A DNA stretch of 20,927 bases from Lachnospiraceae bacterium (GCA_900766575.1 CAAFVW010000005.1:1-20927); one strand, 5' to 3'; shown: positions 1-7,438, counted from the stretch's first letter. The notes: a model not told the origin generated them from the sequence alone. Translations and numbers: made by a program.

Positions 1-125
1 TAAATCCATGAATTTAGGCCAAGGGGAATGGCATCGACTTAGATGACTTATCTATGTGAAAAAGAAAAAGTGAGAAAAAACGAGTTAACAAGAGAAAAAC
101 TAAGATTATTATGGGAGGGAGAAAC

Positions 126-1181
126 GTGGCAGCAGACAGAGCAAAACAGGAATTTCATAACCGGCAGACCGGACCGGAACAGTCAACCCCGGAAAAAATA
201 CAGGAACCGGAAGCTGTGGAGGATGCATACGAAGAGTTTGCTTATGAAGCATATGAGACAGAGGATGCCGGAGAAGAGGAAGATTTTGCGGATGAGGATG
301 AATTGGATGAAGAAGACGTTGTGATCCGTTTCAAACCGTGGATGATTCCGGCATTTATCGGCATGCTGATATTGGCAATCTTGATCTGCATTCCGCTGTG
401 GAGACTGAGCCGTCATGGTGGAAATACGAATAACAGCATAGCGGTTGTGACAACAGAGCCCCAGACAACAGAGTCCCAGACAACAGAAGCTCAGATGACC
501 GAGGCAACTCCCACTGCAGCAGAGACGGAACATACAGTGGCAGTGGAGGAACCGGAGATGACACCGGATTCTGAGACAGTGATATCGGAAACGATGCCCA
601 CACCGACTAAGACACCGGAGACAGTTCCTGCAACAGGGAATGCCGGGGATGCCCTTGCAGAGGGGAATTCCATGACCTTCGGGGATGTGAATGAGACAGT
701 TACCGCCAAGAATGAGATAAATCTCCGAAGCGAGCCCTACACCGGAGATGCGGGAAATGTGGTAGGACAGTTGAAAAACGGAGATACCCTGCCGCGTACC
801 GGCAGAAATGATTCTACGGGCTGGTCAAGACTGGAATACAATGGGCAGACGGTTTACGCGGTGTCAGCGTATCTGACCACGGATCTTTCGTATAAGACAC
901 CGGAAAAACCTTCGAACCCCAATCGGGTCAGCACCATGGATGGCAGAGTCATCGTGTTCACGGACTGCGATGATTATATTACACCGAAGGAATTGATCAA
1001 TCTGCGGACAGAACCCAGTACCAGCGAAGGAGAGAGTACCGTACGCACCCAGGTAAAAAACGGAACGAATCTTCATCGTACCGGATACAGTGAAGGCTCC
1101 GGCTGGTCGAGAGTGGAATATAACGGAGAAATTTTATATGCCGTGACTAATTATGTGATCTCCGGCAGTGCACCGGAATAA
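126..1181 (+). CDS. Membrane-anchored protein with two SH3-like (SH3b) domains
   Basis: The predicted protein has 351 residues. An ATG lies at 111, but I start at the GTG at 126 because GGGAGGGA at 113-120 gives a well-spaced ribosome binding site only for that codon. Residues 1-70 are hydrophilic and very acidic (runs of E and D). One membrane helix follows at about 74-92 (IPAFIGMLILAILICIPLW), then a Thr/Glu/Pro-rich stalk (repeated TTE.Q motifs), then two related domains at about 193-250 and 285-345. Each begins NLR.EP and contains GWSR.EYNG, as in bacterial SH3 (SH3_3) domains. The topology implies a cytoplasmic acidic tail and an extracytoplasmic, possibly cell-wall-binding, C-terminus. 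No hydrolase domain is attached, so a catalytic role is unlikely; an adaptor or envelope sensor is possible (inference). The gene seems to stand alone. Confidence 0.85.
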   Translation: MAADRAKQEFHNRQTGPEQSTPEKIQEPEAVEDAYEEFAYEAYETEDAGEEEDFADEDELDEEDVVIRFKPWMIPAFIGMLILAILICIPLWRLSRHGGNTNNSIAVVTTEPQTTESQTTEAQMTEATPTAAETEHTVAVEEPEMTPDSETVISETMPTPTKTPETVPATGNAGDALAEGNSMTFGDVNETVTAKNEINLRSEPYTGDAGNVVGQLKNGDTLPRTGRNDSTGWSRLEYNGQTVYAVSAYLTTDLSYKTPEKPSNPNRVSTMDGRVIVFTDCDDYITPKELINLRTEPSTSEGESTVRTQVKNGTNLHRTGYSEGSGWSRVEYNGEILYAVTNYVISGSAPE

Positions 1182-1208
1182 AAGAAGCATATCTGATTTT
1201 CTGTAAAC

Positions 1209-1237
1209 CAGTAGCCCCGGTTAGCCCGGGGCTACTG
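1209..1237. terminator. Perfect 12-bp hairpin between convergent genes, likely terminator
   Basis: CAGTAGCCCCGG at 1209-1220 pairs perfectly with CCGGGGCTACTG at 1226-1237 across the five-base loop TTAGC. It lies 27 bp after the SH3-protein stop and 38 bp beyond the stop of the minus-strand NTF2-like gene, so it could serve both. No clean T-run follows on the plus strand; on the minus strand it is followed by a short T-containing stretch. Confidence 0.65.
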
Positions 1238-1275
1238 CAATATAAGAGAAAAGTATAAGGGATAGGCGGAATGTA

Positions 1276-1608
1276 TTATTTCGGTCTTACAGTCAGAAAC
1301 TTGATCAGCCCGTTTTCATCTGTTTCACGAACCGTAGCGATGGCCATGATGTTGTAGCCGCCAAAGTTGGCAATGAATTCGGCCTGCTCGTCGTTTACAA
1401 CTTCTGTATCCAGAATGGAATAGCGGCGGAAACCGAATTTGTTGCGGAAGAACATGTTAATGGCTTCTTTACCGTAGATGTGATATTCCTGCTGGGATGC
1501 AGACGTGGTACAATAGTCACACAGGATGCCGTCAGGAGTGAACAACTCTGCAAGTCCGGCAAAATCTTTATTTTCCATAGCTTCTACATATTTTTCAATG
1601 GGTCTCAT
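1276..1608 (-). CDS. NTF2/SnoaL-like (ketosteroid-isomerase fold) small protein
   Basis: The 110-residue product begins with the helix MRPIEKYVEAMENKDF, followed by LAELFTPDG. This N-terminal layout is typical of the NTF2-like/SnoaL superfamily (cone-shaped alpha+beta barrel; includes ketosteroid isomerases, dehydratases and scaffold proteins). The C-terminal half alternates short strands such as FIANFGGYNIMAIATV. The start has a good upstream GGAGGAG. It is the second gene of a two-gene minus-strand unit, starting 13 bp after the dehydrogenase stop, so the two are almost certainly co-transcribed. The neighbour suggests a small cyclic or steroid-like substrate, but I cannot assign catalytic residues. 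It could be an enzyme or a small binding protein. Confidence 0.8.
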   Translation of the reverse strand: MRPIEKYVEAMENKDFAGLAELFTPDGILCDYCTTSASQQEYHIYGKEAINMFFRNKFGFRRYSILDTEVVNDEQAEFIANFGGYNIMAIATVRETDENGLIKFLTVRPK

Positions 1609-1621
1609 AGTGTGCTCCTCC

Positions 1622-2410
1622 TTAATATACCTTTTCAGAATTTAACAGTGCATCGGTACCGCCGTCTACGAACATGATGTTGCCGTTGACACCTCTGGCT
1701 GCATCGGAAGCGAGGAATACCATAACCTCAGCGATTTCTTCCGGAGCCATCAGACATTCCTGACCGTATTTGGTGGGAATGGGGAGGGCATTCAGTGCCA
1801 TCTTGGCTGTGGTGCTCATGGTGGCGGTCATAGCGGTATGTACATTACCGGGAGCTACGGCATTGATGCGGACACCGTTGGCAGCCCAGGTAGCAGAAAC
1901 TCTGCGGACCCATCTGGCCAGGGCATATTTGGTGGATACATAGAGGCTGTTGCCAACGGAGAGATTGGTGGAATCCATGGAAGATACCAGGCTTAAAACT
2001 CTCTTCTCATCGCCGATATTGTTCAACAGATCTACGATATCCTTACGGCCGGCACCCTGGGAAATGGTGTTGGATACCGTGACTACGCAGCTGCCGTGTT
2101 TTTTCTTCAGAAGATCATAGACACCGTCTGCTACGGCAACGGGTCCGAAATAATTCAGGGAAATGATCAGCTTCAGATTGCCGCAGGCACCGGAGACTCC
2201 GGCATTACAGATCATGCCGTCCAGACCTTCCGGATGCATCTCGTGCAGTTTGTCTACAGCGGTCTGTCTGCCTTCCGGTGTTGCCAGATTCACACAGATA
2301 TCGCCGTCTTTCAGATCGATATTGATAACCTCATGTCCTCTTTGAAGTAACAGTTCTTTTGTCTTGGCGCCGATTCCGCTGGAGGCGCCGGTGATTGCAT
2401 ATACTCCCAT
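1622..2410 (-). CDS. Short-chain dehydrogenase/reductase, 3-alpha-hydroxysteroid dehydrogenase-like
   Basis: This 262-residue protein has all classical SDR signatures: the nucleotide-binding TGASSGIG at residues 7-14, an Asp after strand 2 (NIDLKDG) that favours NAD(H), CNAG in the mid-region, and Tyr157-x-x-x-Lys161 with a Ser about 13 residues upstream. Several stretches (D-x-C-V-N-L-A-T-P-E-G-R, LNYFG, the C-terminal VDGGTDA) match the layout I recall for Comamonas 3-alpha-hydroxysteroid dehydrogenase/carbonyl reductase. A steroid or bile-acid hydroxyl, or another bulky carbonyl, is therefore a reasonable substrate class (inference). CAGGAGG precedes the ATG. It is the first gene of a unit with the NTF2-like gene and is divergent from a MocR regulator. 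Confidence 0.88.
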   Translation of the reverse strand: MGVYAITGASSGIGAKTKELLLQRGHEVINIDLKDGDICVNLATPEGRQTAVDKLHEMHPEGLDGMICNAGVSGACGNLKLIISLNYFGPVAVADGVYDLLKKKHGSCVVTVSNTISQGAGRKDIVDLLNNIGDEKRVLSLVSSMDSTNLSVGNSLYVSTKYALARWVRRVSATWAANGVRINAVAPGNVHTAMTATMSTTAKMALNALPIPTKYGQECLMAPEEIAEVMVFLASDAARGVNGNIMFVDGGTDALLNSEKVY

Positions 2411-2444
2411 GTTAATCCTCCTGTTTGTTTTCCTTCTTGTTTTG

Positions 2445-2473
2445 TTGCATTTAACTTATGAGTTCATTATAAT
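2445..2473 (+). promoter_or_regulatory. Predicted promoter of the MocR-type regulator gene
   Basis: TTGCAT at 2445-2450 and TATAAT at 2468-2473 are separated by exactly 17 bp, a good sigma-A-type promoter. Transcription would begin about 45 bp before the regulator start. Its -10 overlaps the -10 of the opposing dehydrogenase promoter. Confidence 0.65.
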
Positions 2474-2494
2474 AAAAACTGATATCTTTTAAAT
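2466..2494 (-). promoter_or_regulatory. Predicted minus-strand promoter of the dehydrogenase unit
   Basis: Read on the minus strand, a perfect -10 TATAAT lies at 2471-2466, about 55 bp before the dehydrogenase start. The matching -35 region at about 2489-2494 is AT-rich but poor, as would suit an activator-dependent promoter. The -10 shares the palindrome ATTATAAT (2466-2473) with the plus-strand promoter of the divergent regulator. Confidence 0.5.
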
Positions 2495-2524
2495 AACCAA
2501 AATAAGAAAAAATGAGGATACCAG

Positions 2525-3916
2525 ATGCTGACATATGATTTAACAGAACGTGGAAAGAAAACCATGTATGAATACTTATATGAAGTAATGAAATCGGATA
2601 TTTTAAGCGGCCGTCTGGCAGCCGGTGAAAAGCTTCCGTCGAAGCGGGCGTTTGCAGAACATTTACAGGTCAGTGTCAAGACGGTGGAAAATACATATGA
2701 GCAGCTTTTATTGGAAGGGTACATTCGGTCGGAGGAGAAGAGAGGATATTTTGTCAACCGGCTGGAAGTGCGGAGTGCATCCGCGCCGGCATATGCTTCC
2801 TTTGTAACCCGTTTTCGGGAGGAAACATATCTGGCAGATCTGACGGCGAACAATATTCAATATGATAAGTTTCCCTTTGCTACCTGGGCGAAGATCATGC
2901 GGCAGACACTGACGGATTACGACACATCCCTGCTCAAGACCGTTCCTTTTAATGGTGTGGAAAAACTGCGGGTGGCCATTGCGGAGCATTTGTACCGTTA
3001 TCGCGGTATGCAGGTATCACCGGATCATATTATTGTGGGTGCGGGAACGGAATATCTCTATAGCCGACTGCTGCAGCTGCTTGGGAAAAATGCAAAATTC
3101 GGTGTGGAGAATCCCGGGTATCGCAAAATTACAAAATTGTATGAGGTAGGTGGGATTGCCTGGGATTACGTGGATATTGACGGACAGGGAATGAAGGTGG
3201 AACAGTTGGAACAGAAAGGGATCACGGTGGCGCATGTGTCACCGGAACATCATTTTCCTATCGGACTGGTCATGCCAGTAGGAAGACGACAGGAACTGCT
3301 TTCCTGGGCGGCTGAAGAGCCGGAGCGCTATATCGTGGAAGATGACTTCGATTGTGAATTCCGTATGGTGGGCAAACCGATTCCGTCTATGCAGTCTATG
3401 GACCGGAACCACAGAGTTATCTACATCAATACGTTTTCCAAGACGATGGTGCCGTCTCTGCGCATCGGGTATATGGTACTTCCGGAGAAGCTGATGGAGC
3501 GCTATATATCCACGATGAATTTTTATTCGTGCACAGTATCCGGCTTTGAACAATATGCCATGGCGGCGTTTCTGGAAAAGGGCTATTTTGAGCGGCACAT
3601 CCGAAGGCTGTTGAACGATTACAGAGGACAGAGAGAAAAAATCTGCCGTTTGTTTCGGGAGTCGGAACTGAGCCGTATCAGTCAGATTTATCAGGATGAC
3701 GCAGGGACACATTTTCTGCTGCACGTGCGGACAGATCTGAGTGATGTGGAAATCAAATGGGCAGCCAGGCAGAGAGGAATCCTGGTGAACTGCCTGTCGG
3801 AATATTGTTTTGCAGATGCACAGAAATATAAAGGAATCCTGGTGATTCATTATTCGGATATGGAAGAGGCTGTGCTGAAAAAGGTGATTGGGGCGTTGGA
3901 GGATATTTTTCTATAG
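2525..3916 (+). CDS. MocR/PdxR-family transcriptional regulator (GntR HTH fused to class I aminotransferase fold)
   Basis: The protein has 463 residues, a normal MocR length. Residues 1-76 form a GntR winged helix (MYEYLYEVMKSDILSG, then SKRAFAEHLQVSVKTVENTY and a wing ending RGYFV). The rest has a fold-type-I aminotransferase layout: GAGTEYLY, VSPEHHFPIG, EDDFDCEFR, and the PLP-binding lysine in NTFSKTM at about residue 306. Family members (GabR, PdxR, TauR and others) sense PLP and an amino compound and often control a divergent neighbour. Here that neighbour is the dehydrogenase/NTF2-like unit, with overlapping promoters. The PLP lysine is intact, so cofactor binding is expected. The ribosome binding site is modest (TGAGGA). 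The effector cannot be inferred. Confidence 0.92.
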   Translation: MLTYDLTERGKKTMYEYLYEVMKSDILSGRLAAGEKLPSKRAFAEHLQVSVKTVENTYEQLLLEGYIRSEEKRGYFVNRLEVRSASAPAYASFVTRFREETYLADLTANNIQYDKFPFATWAKIMRQTLTDYDTSLLKTVPFNGVEKLRVAIAEHLYRYRGMQVSPDHIIVGAGTEYLYSRLLQLLGKNAKFGVENPGYRKITKLYEVGGIAWDYVDIDGQGMKVEQLEQKGITVAHVSPEHHFPIGLVMPVGRRQELLSWAAEEPERYIVEDDFDCEFRMVGKPIPSMQSMDRNHRVIYINTFSKTMVPSLRIGYMVLPEKLMERYISTMNFYSCTVSGFEQYAMAAFLEKGYFERHIRRLLNDYRGQREKICRLFRESELSRISQIYQDDAGTHFLLHVRTDLSDVEIKWAARQRGILVNCLSEYCFADAQKYKGILVIHYSDMEEAVLKKVIGALEDIFL

Positions 3917-4003
3917 ATACATAATTTCCTGAAATACGGAGACAATTACAGTACGGAAGAAATGAACGAAAAAAATGGTCTTGCAGGAAAGGTATGGTAA
4001 TGT

Positions 4004-5020
4004 ATGAATCAGAGAGTGGGAAGAGGCAGTATCCGGCTGGCGCATCCGGTGTGTATCGTAGACAGTGCAAGCATTGTCGGAAAAAAAGAGGGAGAGGGGC
4101 CGCTGGGGGCTCTGTTTGATATGGTTGGTGAGGATGATCTTTTCGGGTGTAAGACCTGGGAGGAGGCGGAGAGCAATCTTCAGAAGGATGCGGTCTATAT
4201 GGCCATGGAGAAGGCCGGACTGAAAGCGGAGGATATTTCTTATCTGTTTGCCGGGGATCTTCTGGCACAGGGAATCGCCACATCTTTTGGCATCTCAGCT
4301 TATCATATCCCGTTATTCGGGCTGTATGGTGCGTGTTCCACCTGTGGGGAAGCTCTGACCGTAGGAGCCATGACCGTGGCAGGCGGCTACGCGGAACATG
4401 TGGTATGTGTGACGTCCAGCCATTTTGGCAGTGCGGAGAAAGAGTTCCGGTTCCCTCTGGATTATGGCAATCAGCGCCCGCTGTCGGCCAGTTGGACGGT
4501 GACAGGGAGCGGTGCTTTTGTGTTGGGGAAGGACCAGAAATGCAAAGCGCATATCACGGGAATGACGCCGGGAAGGATCGTGGATTACGGACTGAAAGAT
4601 TCCATGAATATGGGCGCGTGCATGGCTCCGGCCTCGGCGGATACATTAGAGAGACACTTTGAGGATTTCCATGTACAGCCGGAGGAATATGACCGCATCA
4701 TCACGGGAGACCTGGGAAGCGTGGGGCAGACGGTACTGATCGACCTCCTCCGGGAGAAGGGGATAGACATTGCAGACCGGCATATGGATTGCGGCATTGA
4801 AATCTTTGATGCCGAGGCTCAGGATACCCATGCAGGCGGCAGCGGCTGCGGATGCAGCGCCGTGACATTGTCGGCGTATATTTTGCCGAAGCTGGAATCG
4901 GGGGAGTGGAAAAAGGTACTGTTCCTCCCGACGGGAGCACTGCTGTCAAAAACCAGCTTTAATGAAGGCAGGAGCGTACCGGGAATCGCACATGCCGTAG
5001 TGCTGGAGAGCCCGAGGTAA
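4004..5020 (+). CDS. spoVAD: Stage V sporulation protein AD (SpoVAD), DPA-binding subunit
   Basis: This 338-residue thiolase-fold protein matches SpoVAD throughout: KEGEGPLG near the N-terminus, AGDLLAQ, GACSTCGE (thiolase-position Cys at about 111), TSSHFGSAEKEFRFP, TVTGSGAFVLG, GACMAPASADT, GGSGCGCSAV and the C-terminal TGALLS. In sporeformers SpoVAD lies on the outer face of the spore inner membrane and binds dipicolinic acid for uptake by the SpoVA channel. AGGAAAGG at about 3985-3992 is the ribosome binding site. It normally sits between spoVAC and spoVAEB; here no spoVAC is present and spoVAEB is 2.4 kb downstream. It starts 87 bp after the regulator; I see no clear vegetative promoter or terminator in that gap, and a forespore promoter could not be identified securely. 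Confidence 0.93.
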   Translation: MNQRVGRGSIRLAHPVCIVDSASIVGKKEGEGPLGALFDMVGEDDLFGCKTWEEAESNLQKDAVYMAMEKAGLKAEDISYLFAGDLLAQGIATSFGISAYHIPLFGLYGACSTCGEALTVGAMTVAGGYAEHVVCVTSSHFGSAEKEFRFPLDYGNQRPLSASWTVTGSGAFVLGKDQKCKAHITGMTPGRIVDYGLKDSMNMGACMAPASADTLERHFEDFHVQPEEYDRIITGDLGSVGQTVLIDLLREKGIDIADRHMDCGIEIFDAEAQDTHAGGSGCGCSAVTLSAYILPKLESGEWKKVLFLPTGALLSKTSFNEGRSVPGIAHAVVLESPR

Positions 5021-5071
5021 TGAGATGAGAGTGAGGGCGTGGGAGAAAAACGTCATTGAAATAATTAGTTC

Positions 5072-5100
5072 TTGCAAGCCACACACAACACTGGTAAAAT
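5072..5100 (+). promoter_or_regulatory. Predicted promoter of the 83-aa protein/ridA segment
   Basis: TTGCAA at 5072-5077 and TAAAAT at 5095-5100 are 17 bp apart. The start point would be near 5107, about 43 bp before the small gene at 5150. It separates this group from spoVAD transcription. Confidence 0.6.
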
Positions 5101-5149
5101 GAATTCCAAACGGCGGAAACATTATGCCGGGAATGGTTGGTGAGTCGAA

Positions 5150-5401
5150 ATGCGCAGAATAGAATTCAAAATGGAACGTCCGGGATTATTGGAAGCCGGG
5201 CAGAAGATCACGGTGACGGAAGGTGTGCTTCCCAGCAACTATTATTATACGATCGATCCGTCCCTGGCGATGTCCCCGAATATTCCTTTCCGCTATCGCC
5301 TGAAAAGCAAAGAAGGCGTTGTGGCGGATATCGTGGAGAATTCCCGCGGATTCTATGTGACGGCGGAATTTGATGAACCGGAAGTAGATATGAGCAGATA
5401 A
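5150..5401 (+). CDS. Small conserved-looking protein of unknown function (83 aa)
   Basis: I do not recognise a named family. The product is soluble and mixed in charge, with alternating strand-like segments (RIEFKMERPG, QKITVTEGVLP, FRYRLKSKEGVVADIVE, GFYVTAEFDEP) that suggest a small beta barrel or beta sandwich; no signal peptide or membrane helix is seen. An overlapping frame starting at 5137 exists, but the 5150 frame has a compact protein-like composition and follows GGTTGGTGAG, a weak ribosome binding site. It is preceded by a good promoter at 5072-5100 and ends 28 bp before ridA, so the two are probably co-transcribed. A link to RidA-type metabolite repair is conceivable but only by position. 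Confidence 0.65.
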   Translation: MRRIEFKMERPGLLEAGQKITVTEGVLPSNYYYTIDPSLAMSPNIPFRYRLKSKEGVVADIVENSRGFYVTAEFDEPEVDMSR

Positions 5402-5429
5402 GTGCAATAATAGAAAAGAGGGCATCATT

Positions 5430-5804
5430 ATGTTACAGAAGATTTCAACAGACAAAGCACCCGCAGCAATCGGACCTTACTCACAGGGAATCGTCCTGGG
5501 CAATATCTTTTTTGCATCCGGTCAGATCCCTATTGATCCTGCAACCGGAGAGATTCACGGAACCACTATTGAAGAGCAGGCAGAACAGGTAATGAAGAAT
5601 ATCGGCGAACTGTTAAAGGCAGCAGGCACCGATTACACCAGAGTAGCCAAGACCTCCTGCTTTCTGGCAGATATGGGAGATTTCGCAGCTTTTAATCAGG
5701 TATATGCGAAGTACTTCACAGAGAATCCTGCCAGAAGCTGTGTGGCAGTGAAGACACTTCCCAAGAATGTACTGTGTGAAGTGGAAGTAATTGCAGAAGT
5801 ATAA
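5430..5804 (+). CDS. ridA: RidA/YjgF-family reactive enamine/imine deaminase
   Basis: The 124-residue protein is full length for RidA. It shows APAAIGPYSQ near the N-terminus, the central FASGQIPIDPATGEI, and the C-terminal NPARSCVAVKTLPKNVLCEVEVIA. Arg102 (ARS) and Glu117 (CEVE) match the catalytic Arg and Glu of active RidA proteins, which hydrolyse reactive 2-aminoacrylate and related enamines made by PLP enzymes. The protein forms cytosolic trimers. AGAGGG lies upstream of the ATG. It follows the 83-aa gene closely and is followed at 26 bp by a terminator-like hairpin. Confidence 0.95.
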   Translation: MLQKISTDKAPAAIGPYSQGIVLGNIFFASGQIPIDPATGEIHGTTIEEQAEQVMKNIGELLKAAGTDYTRVAKTSCFLADMGDFAAFNQVYAKYFTENPARSCVAVKTLPKNVLCEVEVIAEV

Positions 5805-5829
5805 GGATTGCGAAGAAATGCAACAGAAG

Positions 5830-5859
5830 ATCGTCGCTCACGGGCGACGATTTTCTTCG
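5830..5859 (+). terminator. Terminator-like hairpin between ridA and the kinase gene
   Basis: ATCGTCGC at 5830-5837 pairs with GCGACGAT at 5844-5851 around the loop TCACGG, followed directly by TTTTCTTCGTT. This is a typical intrinsic terminator. It ends only about 16 bp before the next start codon, leaving no room for a separate promoter, so partial readthrough must feed the downstream genes or a promoter lies inside ridA. Confidence 0.75.
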
Positions 5860-5875
5860 TTATGAGGAGAAAATT

Positions 5876-6370
5876 ATGAAAAAAAATATTACCCTGACCG
5901 GCATGCCCGGTTCCGGAAAAAGTACGGTGGGGGTCGTTCTGGCGAAACGCCTGGGAATGCACTTTGTAGATTCGGACCTGGTGATTCAGGAGAAACACGG
6001 CAAATTATTGCATGAACTGATTACGGAGCATGGTGTGAAAGGCTTCTGGCAGATCGAGAGTGACGTAAATGCCTCCCTGAATCTGGAGAACAGCATCATC
6101 GCTACCGGCGGAAGCGCCTGTTATGAACCGGAAGGCATGGCACATCTGCGTGACATCAGTACCGTTGTGTACCTGAAGCTTCCCTACGAAGAAGTTAAGC
6201 AGCGGCTGGGGGACCTGAACGCCAGAGGTGTGACTCTGATGCCGGGACAGACACTAAAAGATTTGTATGAGGAAAGAACACCGCTGTATGAAAAATATGC
6301 AGATGTAATCATTGACTGCAGCGGAAAAGTTTTGCGGGATGTCGTAGCCGAGATCGCAGACAGGTGTTAG
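5876..6370 (+). CDS. Shikimate-kinase-like P-loop kinase with altered substrate site
   Basis: This 164-residue P-loop kinase has the shikimate kinase fold. The Walker A is GMPGSGKST at residues 9-17, the conserved DSD follows FV, a GG motif occurs in ATGGSA, the lid Arg is in NARGV and the C-terminal Arg is in EERTPLYEKYAD. Two hallmarks differ from true AroK/AroL: the shikimate-contacting Arg of the FRxxE motif is replaced by Trp (FWQIE), and the usual GGG is GGS. No other aromatic-pathway gene is near. The substrate may therefore not be shikimate; another small polyol or acid is possible (inference). GAGGAG gives a good ribosome binding site. It follows the ridA terminator and precedes an EamA transporter. 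Confidence 0.82.
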   Translation: MKKNITLTGMPGSGKSTVGVVLAKRLGMHFVDSDLVIQEKHGKLLHELITEHGVKGFWQIESDVNASLNLENSIIATGGSACYEPEGMAHLRDISTVVYLKLPYEEVKQRLGDLNARGVTLMPGQTLKDLYEERTPLYEKYADVIIDCSGKVLRDVVAEIADRC

Positions 6371-6430
6371 CAGCCGCAAAGAGCAAATTAAGAAATAAAA
6401 CAGCTATAGCAATAGAGCAGAGGGAAAGAA

Positions 6431-7381
6431 ATGGAAAATACAAAAGCAAAATCAACGAGAAACAGTCTCATCCTGCTTCTGACAGCAACCATCTGGGGTA
6501 TGGCATTTGTCTCCCAGAGCAAAGGCATGGACTATATGCATCCCTTTACCTTCAATGGTGTGCGATCCCTGATCGGTGCAGCAGGCATTCTGGTATATAT
6601 ACTGATCAGTCGGAAAATCGCCGGAGCAAAAGCTGCACCGATCGACTGGAAAGTAAATGTGAAAGCAGGCTTGCTGTGTGGTGTTTCCCTGACCATTGCA
6701 AGTACGCTGCAGCAGTTCGGCATTAAATATACCAGTGTCGGCAAAGCCGGATTTATCACCACACTGTACATTATTTTTGTACCGCTGTTCGGTATCTTTT
6801 TGAAAAAAAAGGTAGCGCCGGTTGTCTGGGCGGCAGCAGTCATGGCAGCAGTCGGCATGTATCTGTTGTGCATGACGGAATCGCTGCGCCTGGGAACTGG
6901 TGATATCATGGTATTTTTATGCGCTATTGCTTTTGCAATACAGATCATGACCATAGATCATTATGCGGGAAAAATTGACGGAGCCATTGTCTCCTGTATC
7001 CAGTTTACCGTCTGCGGTATCGTCTGCTGTATTGGAGCCCTGATCTGGGGGCAGCCGACTTTCGGACAGTTCTATGAAGGATTGGGAGCTCTGCTCTACG
7101 CCGGTGTTTTAAGCTGTGGCGTAGGCTACACTTTGCAGATTATCGGGCAGCAGGGACTGAATCCTACGGTAGCGGCACTGATTATGAGTCTGGAATCCGT
7201 GATCGCCACGATCTCCGGTTGGATCGCATACAAGATTGGATTTTTGAGCACAGATCAGACATTGACACCGAGACAGATTGCAGGCTGCGCAATCGTATTT
7301 GCTGCGGTGATTCTGGTGCAGCTCCCGCCGGAGTGGTTCCGTTCTGGTAAGAGAAAAAGCGCAAATAGGCGTCAGGAATGA
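6431..7381 (+). CDS. EamA/DMT-superfamily metabolite transporter
   Basis: The 316-residue protein is an integral membrane protein with about ten predicted helices, arranged as two EamA repeats. The first includes ATIWGMAFVSQSKGM and TSVGKAGFITTLYIIFVP; the second includes the ALLYAGVLSCGVGYTLQ and LIMSLESVIATISGWI regions. The C-terminal tail is basic. EamA proteins usually export amino acids or other small metabolites; the substrate cannot be read from the sequence. It starts 60 bp after the kinase-like gene behind AGAGGGAAAG, with no obvious promoter between them, suggesting co-transcription. Its proximity to ridA and the atypical kinase makes efflux of a metabolic intermediate plausible. 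Confidence 0.9.
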   Translation: MENTKAKSTRNSLILLLTATIWGMAFVSQSKGMDYMHPFTFNGVRSLIGAAGILVYILISRKIAGAKAAPIDWKVNVKAGLLCGVSLTIASTLQQFGIKYTSVGKAGFITTLYIIFVPLFGIFLKKKVAPVVWAAAVMAAVGMYLLCMTESLRLGTGDIMVFLCAIAFAIQIMTIDHYAGKIDGAIVSCIQFTVCGIVCCIGALIWGQPTFGQFYEGLGALLYAGVLSCGVGYTLQIIGQQGLNPTVAALIMSLESVIATISGWIAYKIGFLSTDQTLTPRQIAGCAIVFAAVILVQLPPEWFRSGKRKSANRRQE

Positions 7382-7438
7382 TGTATAATTCCGCTTTAAA
7401 ATGCAGAGACTGTCCTTAAAAAGGAGGAAATGCAGAAG

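Noticed and set aside
85..112. TTAACA and TATTAT as a promoter for the SH3-domain gene
   Set aside because: The start point would fall in the ribosome binding site of the chosen GTG start, leaving almost no leader; the real promoter is probably further upstream or outside the window.
1207..1237. Similarity of the 1209-1237 hairpin to the outer stem of the right-end repeats (both contain CCAGTAGCC and GGCTACTG)
   Set aside because: Only about nine bases per arm agree and the rest of the element is absent; chance or a short relic cannot be told apart.
3239..3850. 203-codon minus-strand frame opposite the MocR gene
   Set aside because: It lies fully within a well-supported gene whose frame carries conserved motifs across the same bases.
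3901..3926. GGATA and CATAAT before spoVAD as a sigma-G promoter
   Set aside because: The spacing between the boxes (14 bp) is too short for a convincing forespore promoter and the boxes are partial.
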